A stretch of DNA of 6,906 nt from Dorea sp. (GCA_016295505.1 JAEDLC010000099.1:1-6906); one strand, 5' to 3'; counted from the stretch's first letter, positions 1-6,851 are shown. Numbers and translations are program-made. Notes: generated by a model not told the origin, from the sequence alone.

Positions 1-2114
1 ATTCCATTGGTCATGTCTTTCAGTTTGGCAGACGGAGACGCATAAGACAGCGCACGAAGTGCCGCAGTTGTATGTCCTGCTGATTGAAACTTCATCAGCA
101 GTCTGGATTTCAGCATGGAAAGAATCTCTTTCAGACGCTTGGTATCGTCCAGTTTTGATTCGGTCAGAATCTCGCCCATCATTTTTAAGGCAATCGGAAG
201 TTTTGCATACAGCGCTTTGCCTTTGATCTCAAATGTAGACTTAAATTCCTTTTCTCTCACCCGGGTCACATCTGTATAAAGTTCCAGTGAAGTTCCGATG
301 CCACCTGTATGCACATTGATCTCATTAAATAATTCTCCATATTTATAATGCTTTGTATCAATAATCCCAAGAACTGACTGAAGAATTCCGACATAAGTCA
401 AAAGTTCTTCTTCGACCCCGGACATATCAAACATGATATCTACGTATCCAATCCCATTCGTCTCAATCTCATGAAATACCGTTGGGATTCCTGCAATCTG
501 CATCTCCTCATTAATAATCGGTTCAATCTCCCTGGAAATATCTTCTCTTTTCAGCACCGGAATCTTTTCCAGATCTTCCTCACTGTCTTCTGTCGACTGA
601 TACTCTTCCAGAGCATGAGTGCGTTCTACCAGACGTTCCTGCTCTTCAAGGCTCAGACTTTCCTTATATTCCTGCAGCTTTTCATCCAGTTCTCTGTCAA
701 GTCTGGCTGTACGGCCTTTTTCCGGTTTGATGATCACGATCGCACCATGCTGGTTATCCAGAAGATATCTCTGGATCAGATCTTCAAAATATCCGGTATC
801 GACCTGATTTTTCAGAAACTCAAATGTATCCAGCGCCTCGATATGAATGAATGGCTTTTCATCATCATAGAGCCAGCTGTCCATGATCTGAAGTCCATAC
901 ATCAGCCCCTTCGGGTAACTTCCAAAATCTGCCTCACGATAACGGAATTCATGATAATTAATTCCGGCTTCCAGCGCTTTTTTGTCCATCCCTTTTTCAA
1001 CAATATTCCGAAGAGTACCTTCAATCGTCTCAACAAATGCTGCCTTCTGATCTAAATTCGCGTTTTTTGAGATCACAGAAAAAATCGGCTGATAGATCCC
1101 ATTATCATAAGATCCCATAATATCCTTGCCGATACCTGCCTCTGTCAGTGCCATTTTCAGTGGTGCGCCCGGCGCAGACAACAATGCATAATCCAGAATC
1201 TGGAACGCCAGATACAGTTCTCGATCCAGGCTCGTTCCAATCACCTTACTGTAGGAAAGGTAAGTATTATCTTCTTCAGATTCATCGCTTGCTATGGAAT
1301 ATGGCATCTCTTTTTCTATGATTGACTCAAATGGCGCCTGATACCGAATCTCAGAATCAACCGGTGTATATTCAAAATGACTCAGATATTCTCTGTCCAG
1401 CCAGTCAAGCTTCTCTTCCATATCCATATTGCCATACAGATAAATGTAACTGTTCGATGGATGATAATACTTCCGATGAAACTCCAGAAACTGTTCATAT
1501 GTCAGATTCGGGATCTCTTCCGGATCTCCTCCGGATTCATTGGCATAAGAAGTATCCGGAAACAGTGTATTCAGCACTACCCGGTCCAACACGCCCTCCG
1601 GTGAAGAAAAAGCCCCTTTCATCTCATTATATACAACTCCGTTATATTCCAGACTGTCATCTATCGAATCCAGCTTATAGCTCCATCCCTCCTGACGAAA
1701 GATTTCCTCATGACGATAGATATTCGGATAGAATACCGCATCCATATATACGTGCATCAGGTTCTGAAAATCCTTATCATTACAGCTTGCCACCGGATAC
1801 ACCGTCTTATCCGGATATGTCATCGCATTCAAAAATGTATTCAGGGATCCTTTTACCAGCTCCACAAAAGGATCCTTCGCCGGAAAGTTCTTAGAACCGC
1901 ACAACACAGAATGTTCCATGATATGTGGTACTCCCGTACTGTCAGACGGAGGTGTCCGAAATCCGATATTAAACACCTTATTATCGTCATCATTTTCTAT
2001 GAGAAGAATTCTTGCCCCACTCTTTTTATGCTTCAGGAGACGCCCCATCGCCTTAATTCCCCGAAGTTCTTCTTCCATTAAATATTCATAAGCCTGTAAA
2101 TCTCTGACACTCAT
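1..2114 (-). CDS. M16C insulinase-family zinc metallopeptidase (PreP-like), C-terminus cut by window edge
   Basis: This is a peptidase expected to degrade oligopeptides in a closed chamber. The reading frame is open for 704 codons and runs off the left edge; family members are about 970 residues, so roughly a quarter is missing. Seen: the inverted zinc motif HIMEH at residues 64-68 (zinc ligands H64 and H68, catalytic base E67) and the third ligand E164 in NEMKGAFSSPE. A PEKG segment near residue 464 starts a charged, helical stretch typical of the M16C-associated linker, leading into the second half. There is no signal peptide, so it is probably cytoplasmic. The ATG at 2114 is the only in-frame ATG after an upstream stop at 2154-2156, and AAAGGAG lies 14 nt upstream, a slightly long spacing. 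The active site is complete and the frame is intact. The M16C subfamily is assigned from length, motif context and the linker; the exact peptide substrates are unknown. Confidence 0.93.
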   Translation of the reverse strand, partial: MSVRDLQAYEYLMEEELRGIKAMGRLLKHKKSGARILLIENDDDNKVFNIGFRTPPSDSTGVPHIMEHSVLCGSKNFPAKDPFVELVKGSLNTFLNAMTYPDKTVYPVASCNDKDFQNLMHVYMDAVFYPNIYRHEEIFRQEGWSYKLDSIDDSLEYNGVVYNEMKGAFSSPEGVLDRVVLNTLFPDTSYANESGGDPEEIPNLTYEQFLEFHRKYYHPSNSYIYLYGNMDMEEKLDWLDREYLSHFEYTPVDSEIRYQAPFESIIEKEMPYSIASDESEEDNTYLSYSKVIGTSLDRELYLAFQILDYALLSAPGAPLKMALTEAGIGKDIMGSYDNGIYQPIFSVISKNANLDQKAAFVETIEGTLRNIVEKGMDKKALEAGINYHEFRYREADFGSYPKGLMYGLQIMDSWLYDDEKPFIHIEALDTFEFLKNQVDTGYFEDLIQRYLLDNQHGAIVIIKPEKGRTARLDRELDEKLQEYKESLSLEEQERLVERTHALEEYQSTEDSEEDLEKIPVLKREDISREIEPIINEEMQIAGIPTVFHEIETNGIGYVDIMFDMSGVEEELLTYVGILQSVLGIIDTKHYKYGELFNEINVHTGGIGTSLELYTDVTRVREKEFKSTFEIKGKALYAKLPIALKMMGEILTESKLDDTKRLKEILSMLKSRLLMKFQSAGHTTAALRALSYASPSAKLKDMTNG

Positions 2115-2144
2115 AAATTCTTCGTCTTCTCCTTTCGTTTCCAG

Positions 2145-2172
2145 TTCAGCCGCTCAGGTTCTTTCGGCTAAA
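2145..2172 (-). other. Leader hairpin upstream of the peptidase ribosome binding site
   Basis: Positions 2145-2152 and 2165-2172 can pair as an 8-bp stem with one G-U pair and a 12-nt loop. The hairpin ends about 9 nt before the AAAGGAG of the peptidase gene and would form in the untranslated leader. No U-run follows, so it is not a terminator. No riboswitch class is recognised; it may be a stabilising structure or chance. Confidence 0.3.
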
Positions 2173-2185
2173 CGGTATGAGTTAT

Positions 2186-2191
2186 ATTATA
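2186..2191 (-). promoter_or_regulatory. Probable extended -10 promoter of the M16C peptidase gene
   Basis: On the minus strand TATAAT is preceded by TGA, giving an extended -10 (TGnTATAAT). No good -35 box is seen at 16-18 nt, which is acceptable for extended -10 promoters. It lies downstream of the transporter terminator and about 70 nt before the peptidase ATG, so the peptidase is probably transcribed independently. Confidence 0.5.
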
Positions 2192-2216
2192 TCACCTTTC
2201 TTCCTATTCTGCACGC

Positions 2217-2244
2217 AAAAAGCGACAGCAATACGCTGTCGCTT
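2217..2244 (-). terminator. Rho-independent terminator of the NhaC-type transporter gene
   Basis: The minus-strand transcript forms a perfect 10-bp stem AAGCGACAGC/GCTGTCGCTT with a 5-nt loop, running directly into TTTTT. It begins 17 nt after the transporter stop codon and separates this gene from the downstream peptidase. Confidence 0.88.
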
Positions 2245-2260
2245 CAAAAGCTTATATTCT

Positions 2261-3871
2261 CTATTTTTCTGCAGTCATTTTTTTGATTACCAGAAGTGTA
2301 CCAACCATCAATACAATACCAATCGGAAGGCAGACAAATACATTCTGTACAAATCCCGCAATGATATATGTCACGCAGGAAACTGCCGCCGCAGTGATCG
2401 CATACGGGAGCTGCGTCGTAACATGATTCACATGGTTGCACTGACCTCCGGCTGAAGCCATGATCGTCGTATCCGAAATCGGCGAACAATGGTCACCACA
2501 CACTGCACCTGCCATACAGGCAGAGATGGAGATAATCATCATGGTCTCATTGGTTCCCTGGAATACTGCAACAACGATCGGAATCAGAATACCGAAAGTT
2601 CCCCAGGAAGTACCTGTCGCAAATGCAAGGAAGCATCCTACCAGGAAGATAATCGCCGGAAGCAGACTCATAAGGCCGCCTGCCGCATTCTGTACCACAC
2701 CTGCCACATACTCTTTTGCTCCAAGGCTGTCTGTCATCGCTTTTAATGTCCATGCAAATGTCAGAATCAGAATCGCAGGAACCATTGCTTTGAATCCATC
2801 CGGGATACAGGACATAGATTCTGAAAACTTCAGTACTTTGCGCACTGCGTAGAACACGATCGTGATTACAAATGCAAAGAAGCTTCCAAGCATCAGTCCG
2901 ACAGAAGCGTCACTTCCGGAAAAAGCTTCTACAAAACCTGTTCCACCAAAGAAACCTCCTGTGTAGATCATTCCAATCACACAGCAGACAATCAGTACAA
3001 CTACCGGGAAGATCAGATCGATCACGCCACCCTTGCTTTCATCCACATCTTCTTCCGCATTGGCATACGGGCGATCCGGAGTCGTATATAAATCTCCTGC
3101 CATCGCATTGGTCTCATGCAGCTTCATCGGGCCGTAATCCATCTTCAGAATTACGATCGTAAGCATCATGACTATAGTTAATATTGCATAATAGTTATAT
3201 GGGATCGCACGAATGAAGATAGAGAATCCATCTTCTCCTTCTACAAATCCGGTAACTGCTGCCGCCCAGGAGGAAATCGGCGCAATAATACATACCGGAG
3301 CCGCCGTCGCATCGATCAGATATGACAGTTTTGCTCTTGATACATTATGCTTATCTGTCACCGGTCTCATAACACTTCCTACCGTCAGACAGTTAAAATA
3401 ATCATCAATAAAGATCAGCACACCCAGAAGGATGGTTGCCAGCTGTGCACCAACACGGCTTTTGATATGTACGCTCGCCCAGCGGCCAAATGCTGCAGAA
3501 CCGCCGGCTTTATTCATCATGCACACCATGATTCCGAGAATAACAAGGAATACCAGAATTCCCATGTTATAGCTGTCCGTCAGAACTCCGACAATACCAT
3601 CCTGAAATACATGCGTTACCGTCAGCTCAAACGAAAAATTAGAGTAAAAAATTCCTCCGATCAGGATTCCGATAAACAGAGAGCTGTATACTTCTTTTGT
3701 GATCAATGCCAGAACGATCGCTACGATCGGTGGTACCAGTGACCAGAAGGACGCCCACATATTCGGAACATATTCAGCAGCTTCGTCTGCTGCAAATACA
3801 GTCATACAACTGAATACCAAGGTACACATGAAAGCAAGTATACCCCAGACTGCTTTTTTCTTTCCTCTCAT
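2261..3871 (-). CDS. NhaC-superfamily transporter, probable lysine transporter (LysW type)
   Basis: This is a 536-residue polytopic membrane protein of the NhaC family. The N-terminus (KKK followed by a hydrophobic stretch ending at VFA-ADE, about residues 27-28) looks like a signal peptide. Roughly a dozen hydrophobic segments follow, with a long charged loop at about 245-282. Family-typical motifs are FIDDYFN (154-160), the following VGSVMRPVTDKHNVSR (164-179), ATGTSWGTFG (418-427) and GDHCSPISDTT (459-469). The ATG at 3871 is chosen because GAGAGG sits 9 nt upstream; the longer GTG-started frame from 3934 begins inside the leader terminator and is rejected. NhaC proteins are usually annotated as Na+/H+ antiporters. 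Here a lysine riboswitch directly precedes the gene, and comparative work on lysine-riboswitch (L-box) regulons named such NhaC-like proteins as candidate lysine transporters (LysW). Family membership is firm; lysine as substrate is inferred from regulation. It appears to be a single-gene transcript. Confidence 0.93.
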   Translation of the reverse strand: MRGKKKAVWGILAFMCTLVFSCMTVFAADEAAEYVPNMWASFWSLVPPIVAIVLALITKEVYSSLFIGILIGGIFYSNFSFELTVTHVFQDGIVGVLTDSYNMGILVFLVILGIMVCMMNKAGGSAAFGRWASVHIKSRVGAQLATILLGVLIFIDDYFNCLTVGSVMRPVTDKHNVSRAKLSYLIDATAAPVCIIAPISSWAAAVTGFVEGEDGFSIFIRAIPYNYYAILTIVMMLTIVILKMDYGPMKLHETNAMAGDLYTTPDRPYANAEEDVDESKGGVIDLIFPVVVLIVCCVIGMIYTGGFFGGTGFVEAFSGSDASVGLMLGSFFAFVITIVFYAVRKVLKFSESMSCIPDGFKAMVPAILILTFAWTLKAMTDSLGAKEYVAGVVQNAAGGLMSLLPAIIFLVGCFLAFATGTSWGTFGILIPIVVAVFQGTNETMMIISISACMAGAVCGDHCSPISDTTIMASAGGQCNHVNHVTTQLPYAITAAAVSCVTYIIAGFVQNVFVCLPIGIVLMVGTLLVIKKMTAEK

Positions 3872-3903
3872 AGTAAATATCCTCTCTTTTCCTATAATAA
3901 TAT

Positions 3904-3952
3904 AAAAAATGAAATATGCCATGAACAACACCACACAGGCGCGCTCATGGCA
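3904..3952 (-). terminator. Regulated leader terminator of the lysine riboswitch
   Basis: Between the riboswitch and the transporter start, TGCCATGA (3945-3952) pairs with TCATGGCA (3917-3924). An inner 5-bp stem GCGCC/GGTGT, two of its pairs G-U, closes a TGTGT loop. A U-rich tract with six consecutive T residues (3904-3909) follows after a short TATTTCA. The U tract is not immediately next to the stem, so strength is uncertain. The 3' strand of riboswitch helix P1 (GGAGCGCT, 3992-3999) can pair at 7 of 8 positions with AGCGCGCC (3938-3945) in the terminator's 5' half. That provides an antiterminator when lysine is absent. Confidence 0.72.
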
Positions 3953-3987
3953 GAATTATCGAAATGTTAATATACTAATGACAACTC

Positions 3988-4148
3988 TGATAGCGCTCCA
4001 CTGTTGTGACAGTCCGCAGTATCTTCTGCTGCGTCCCAGAACCCGCACATGGGATGTGCCGATCCTTCGGCGGCTTCCCCTTTTTTTCTTCTGCAGTCTT
4101 CCCAAAACTGTTGCAGAAAAAATACTCTTGAAACCCGCACCTCTATCA
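3988..4148 (-). promoter_or_regulatory. Lysine riboswitch (L-box) aptamer
   Basis: The minus-strand leader carries the conserved L-box blocks in order: TGATAGAGGTGCGGG, CAAGAGTA, GGGGAAGCCGCCGAAGG, and ACTGTCA...TGGAGCGCTATCA. P1 is TGATAG (4143-4148) with CTATCA (3988-3993). P2 starts with GCGG/CCGC (4135-4138 and 4070-4073). P4 is CGCAG/CTGCG and P5 is ACTGT/ACAGT with a CACA loop. The L2 loop TGGGA (4100-4104) is exactly complementary to TCCCA (4050-4054) in L3, as needed for the family's kissing-loop contact. Size is about 161 nt, slightly compact. With the terminator downstream it should switch transporter expression off when lysine is abundant. Confidence 0.95.
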
Positions 4149-4171
4149 AGTCTCGTTATTCACATAGTACA

Positions 4172-4200
4172 TTTGTATCATCTTTCATATAAAAAGTCAA
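4172..4200 (-). promoter_or_regulatory. Probable sigma-A promoter for the riboswitch-transporter transcript
   Basis: On the minus strand TTGACT (4195-4200) is followed after 17 nt by TACAAA (4172-4177). The predicted start, near 4165, lies just before the riboswitch aptamer and would include it entirely. The -35 box is near consensus and the -10 box is moderate (4 of 6). Confidence 0.6.
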
Positions 4201-4235
4201 TAAATGATTCCATTTTAGCCCGGAAAATATCTGAT

Positions 4236-4264
4236 TTGTATTTCCCTCTCATCTATGCTATACT
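4236..4264 (+). promoter_or_regulatory. Probable promoter of the nitroreductase gene
   Basis: TATACT (4259-4264) is preceded by TGC, forming an extended -10. A weak TTGTAT lies 17 nt upstream. It is divergent from the riboswitch promoter, with -35 boxes about 35 nt apart, and gives a leader of roughly 30 nt before the nitroreductase ATG. Confidence 0.55.
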
Positions 4265-4301
4265 GTCGTCAATCAATATCAGCAGGAAAGAAGGAATCTC
4301 A

Positions 4302-4823
4302 ATGAACGAAACTATTCAAACTATGGTAACCCGGCGGAGTATCCGCAGCTATAAACCAGACATGATTCCTGAGGAATATCTGGAACAGATCTTAAAAGCC
4401 GGCACCTGTGCCGCATCTGGCCGGGGCATGCAGTCACCTGTCATTGTAGCTGTAACAGACAAAGAAACGCGTGATAAGCTTTCCCGTATGAATGCCACTA
4501 TTATGGGCACGGATACAGATCCATTTTACGGAGCTCCGATTGTACTGGTCGTACTGGCCGACAAAAACCGTCCTACCTATCTCTACGATGGTTCTCTCGT
4601 TATAGGAAATCTTATGAACGCTGCACACGCTCTTGGAATCGGAAGCTGCTGGATTCACCGAGCAAAAGAAGAGTTTGAATCGGAGGAAGGAAAATCACTT
4701 CTGAAAAAATGGGGCGTTGAAGGCGACTATGAAGGTATCGGACACTGCATTCTTGGCTACGCAGAAGAACCATTGCCAGAGAATAAACCAAGAAAAGAAA
4801 ACTACATTTATTATGTAAAGTAA
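4302..4823 (+). CDS. Nitroreductase-family FMN-dependent oxidoreductase
   Basis: This is a 173-residue protein of the nitroreductase fold, which uses bound FMN and NAD(P)H to reduce nitro-aromatics, quinones or other electron acceptors; the natural substrate cannot be read from sequence. Seen: RRSIRSY at residues 11-17, the usual N-terminal FMN-phosphate contact; a family-typical loop after AGTCAASGRGMQSP (33-46); GSLVIGNLMNAAHALGIGSC (97-116), the conserved core helix and turn; and GIGHCILGYAEEP (145-157) at the C-terminal FMN region. Length suits the small single-domain members, which act as homodimers. The ATG at 4302 follows AAGGAA at 5-nt spacing. The frame is open upstream to 3909, but that part runs antisense through the riboswitch and is not coding. 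It has its own promoter and ends before a shared convergent terminator. Its position next to the lysine transporter is head-to-head and does not by itself suggest a joint function. Confidence 0.92.
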   Translation: MNETIQTMVTRRSIRSYKPDMIPEEYLEQILKAGTCAASGRGMQSPVIVAVTDKETRDKLSRMNATIMGTDTDPFYGAPIVLVVLADKNRPTYLYDGSLVIGNLMNAAHALGIGSCWIHRAKEEFESEEGKSLLKKWGVEGDYEGIGHCILGYAEEPLPENKPRKENYIYYVK

Positions 4824-4854
4824 GTCGCAAAAAAGATATACTGCATTTAAAACG

Positions 4855-4918
4855 TACAACACCCGCAAGAACGCTTCGACGCTACTCGCTTACCTCAGCT
4901 TTTCTTGCGGGTGTTGTA
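4855..4918. terminator. Probable bidirectional terminator: 17-bp perfect inverted repeat with 30-nt spacer
   Basis: TACAACACCCGCAAGAA (4855-4871) is perfectly complementary to positions 4902-4918, with a 30-nt loop between. On the plus strand the stem runs into TATTTT, terminating the nitroreductase gene. On the minus strand it runs into CGTTTT, serving glgA, whose stop is 50 nt away. The position between convergent genes supports a shared terminator. The stem is longer and the loop larger than usual, so a repeated palindromic element is an alternative. Confidence 0.75.
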
Positions 4919-4967
4919 TTTTCAGAATAGTATTTTTTACATCAATCCCTGTTCTTTTAACTCTGAT

Positions 4968-6725
4968 TTACCAGGTCAGTTCCAGGTACAGATCTTTGTA
5001 CTGTTTTGCAGCATTCTCCCAGGAGAAATTCTTCTCCATGTCTCTTCGAACCATTTCATCCCAATGCACACGATCTGTGAAATATACTGTTTTTGCCCGG
5101 TTGATCGCATCCAGCAAAAGTCCGGATTCATAGCGGTCAAAGGTAAATCCATTACCGGTATTCGTATACATATTATATGGCTCTACCGTATCCTTTAATC
5201 CACCCGTCTCGCGAACGATCGGCACAGTACCATAATGCATGGCAATCAACTGTGTCAGTCCACATGGTTCAAACTGGGATGGTACCAGGAACGCATCTGC
5301 TCCGGCATAGATCTTATGAGCTCTTGTCTCATCATACATAATATTGGAACATACATTTCCTTTATAAGCATTTTCATAATAACGGAATGAATTCTCGTAG
5401 ACATCATCTCCGGTACCAAGTACAACAACCTGTGTATGCTCGTCCATAATCTGCGGAAGAATTGCATTTACCAGATCCAGTCCCTTCTGGTCTGTCAGTC
5501 TGGAAACCAGTCCAATGACAAACTTATTCTCATCCTGAACCATTCCAAGCTCTTCCTGAAGTTTCCGTTTATTTTCTTTCTTCTTTTCCACTACATTTGT
5601 AATGTCATAATTCTCATATAATCTGGCATCTGTAGCAGTATTCCAGATATCATAATCGATACCGTTGACGATACCTCTCAGTTTTCCGGAATGATATCTC
5701 AAATGAGCATCCAGAGTCTCACCATAATACGGCGTCTGAATCTCTCCGGCATATGTATGACTGACTGTCGTAATGACATTGGAATATGTCAGTCCACCTT
5801 TTAACATATTGGCATCATTGTAGCTTACCTTCAGTGCGTCTTTGTTGAACACATACTCCGGAAGTCCTGACCAATAACGAATCGTCGGAATATTATAAAT
5901 TCCCTGGAAACGAAGATTGTGGATTGTAAAAATTGTCTTTGCAGACGTCAGCTTTGTATTTTCAAACAATGTTCTCAAATACACCGGTACCAGAGCCGCC
6001 TGCCAGTCATGACAGTGAATAATATCCGGAATCCAGTCCATATAATTCAAGGCTGCCAGTGCTGCTTTGGCAAAATAGCAATATTTCGGAATATCATCGA
6101 TCAGATTGGTATATGGATTACCACTGCTGAAAAATTCCTCATTATCAATAAAGTCATATACAACACCATCCCAGACATATTCCATGATACCTACATAATA
6201 AGATCTGCCGTCTGCACAAAGATCCATATCAAAAGCACCTCTGTAGATCATCTTTTCCTGATACTTCCATGGAATACATTTATAACGTGGAAGAATGACT
6301 CTCACATCACAATTCTGTTTGACCAGCGCCTTCGGAAGCGCATACATAACATCTCCAAGACCACCGGTTTTTACAAATGGATAACACTCTGAACCAATAA
6401 ATGCAATACTTCTTCTTGGTGTCATATATTCCTCACAAACCGCTTCTTCCGGTGCAGCCTCTTCTGCTACTGCCTCTTCTGCTACTGCCTCTTCTGCTAC
6501 TGCCTCTTCTGCTGCTGCTTCCATCACAGTTTCTTCTTTTACAACTTCTTCTATTACAGGCTCCTCTGCTTTCGCCTTAACCTCTTCTGCCTTAACCTCT
6601 TCTGCCGCTTCAGCAACTTTCTCTTCTTCAACGGCTGTTATCGGCTTTGTATCAACTTTCCGGGTACTTTTCTTTGCCGCTGTACTTTTCTTGGCTGTGG
6701 TTTTTTTTGTTTGTTTTCTTGCCAT
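4968..6725 (-). CDS. glgA: Glycogen (starch) synthase GlgA with N-terminal Lys-rich and Ala/Glu-rich extension
   Basis: This GT5 glycosyltransferase transfers glucose from ADP-glucose to the non-reducing end of alpha-1,4-glucan in glycogen synthesis. Seen: KTGGLGDV (119-126), the ADP-glucose-binding loop; HCHDWQA and TIHNLRFQG typical of the N-terminal lobe; a VNGIDYDIWN segment; VSRLTDQKG in the C-terminal lobe; and FEPCGLTQLIAMHYGTVPIVRETGGLKDTV, the GT-B catalytic/nucleotide region. The catalytic part from about residue 101 fits normal GlgA length (about 480). The extra 100 residues contain a Lys/Thr/Ala-rich segment (1-27), then repeats such as AEEVK and EEAVA, predicted disordered or helical. 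The start at 6725 has GGAGG with 6-nt spacing and a strong promoter, so the long form is likely made. M101 also has GAGG upstream and could start a standard-length form. No other glg gene lies alongside, so it seems monocistronic here. Confidence 0.95.
   Translation of the reverse strand: MARKQTKKTTAKKSTAAKKSTRKVDTKPITAVEEEKVAEAAEEVKAEEVKAKAEEPVIEEVVKEETVMEAAAEEAVAEEAVAEEAVAEEAAPEEAVCEEYMTPRRSIAFIGSECYPFVKTGGLGDVMYALPKALVKQNCDVRVILPRYKCIPWKYQEKMIYRGAFDMDLCADGRSYYVGIMEYVWDGVVYDFIDNEEFFSSGNPYTNLIDDIPKYCYFAKAALAALNYMDWIPDIIHCHDWQAALVPVYLRTLFENTKLTSAKTIFTIHNLRFQGIYNIPTIRYWSGLPEYVFNKDALKVSYNDANMLKGGLTYSNVITTVSHTYAGEIQTPYYGETLDAHLRYHSGKLRGIVNGIDYDIWNTATDARLYENYDITNVVEKKKENKRKLQEELGMVQDENKFVIGLVSRLTDQKGLDLVNAILPQIMDEHTQVVVLGTGDDVYENSFRYYENAYKGNVCSNIMYDETRAHKIYAGADAFLVPSQFEPCGLTQLIAMHYGTVPIVRETGGLKDTVEPYNMYTNTGNGFTFDRYESGLLLDAINRAKTVYFTDRVHWDEMVRRDMEKNFSWENAAKQYKDLYLELTW
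6457..6516 (-). repeat. 15-bp tandem repeat in the glgA 5' coding region (4 copies)
   Basis: The 15-bp unit GCCTCTTCTGCTACT (plus strand) occurs three times perfectly at 6457, 6472 and 6487, with a fourth copy at 6502 carrying one mismatch. It encodes EEAVA-type pentapeptides in GlgA. The unit is a multiple of three, so copy-number slippage would lengthen or shorten the extension without breaking the frame. Confidence 0.95.
6574..6603 (-). repeat. Second 15-bp direct repeat in the glgA extension (2 copies)
   Basis: The 15-bp unit GCCTTAACCTCTTCT occurs twice in tandem at 6574 and 6589 and encodes the AEEVKAEEVKA stretch. It is a different unit from the downstream EEAVA repeat, though both share CCTCTTCT, suggesting the extension grew by repeated duplication. 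Confidence 0.85.
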
Positions 6726-6764
6726 CTTATACCTCCAAAATTGCTTAAAACATTTTCCTTTCTC

Positions 6765-6792
6765 ATTATAGCATAAATAAAGAATAAGGCAA
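6765..6792 (-). promoter_or_regulatory. Strong sigma-A promoter of glgA
   Basis: On the minus strand TTGCCT (6787-6792) is followed after 16 nt by a perfect TATAAT (6765-6770), itself preceded by TGC as an extended -10. Transcription should start near 6758, giving a short leader before the GGAGG at 6732-6736. Confidence 0.75.
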
Positions 6793-6851
6793 ATGTCCTT
6801 TTATCTCATTCTATGTGCCTCTTTGATATTGATTGTCTTATGCACTATAAA
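6793..6851. other. AT-rich spacer between glgA promoter and putative element end
   Basis: No gene or clear motif is seen in this spacer. On the minus strand the ~20 nt directly next to the putative element end (6832-6851, TTTATAGTGCATAAGACAAT) would be the guide portion of a TnpB-associated RNA if the element is real; otherwise it is plain upstream sequence of glgA. Confidence 0.35.

Noticed and set aside
471..1055. 194-residue plus-strand open frame
   Set aside because: It lies antisense to the M16C peptidase, whose frame is uninterrupted and carries all active-site residues; the plus-strand translation has no recognisable motif.
1322..1894. 190-residue plus-strand open frame rich in Pro/Ser/Tyr
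   Set aside because: It is antisense to the peptidase catalytic domain; the composition is the expected shadow of a conserved coding frame.
3872..3934. Upstream GTG start extending the NhaC-type transporter by 21 residues
   Set aside because: The start lies in the loop of the leader terminator, lacks a Shine-Dalgarno site, and would put a second hydrophobic stretch before a normal signal peptide; the ATG at 3871 has a good GAGAGG.
3909..4301. Plus-strand open frame continuous with the nitroreductase, adding 131 residues
   Set aside because: It runs antisense through the riboswitch and its terminator, has no family similarity, and the ATG at 4302 has its own RBS and promoter and begins the standard nitroreductase N-terminus.
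5919..6392. 157-residue plus-strand open frame
   Set aside because: It is antisense to the conserved N-terminal catalytic lobe of GlgA and has no RBS or known motif.
6457..6516. Short regular repeats as a possible CRISPR array
   Set aside because: The 15-bp units are directly adjacent without spacers and lie in frame inside glgA, so they are a coding tandem repeat.
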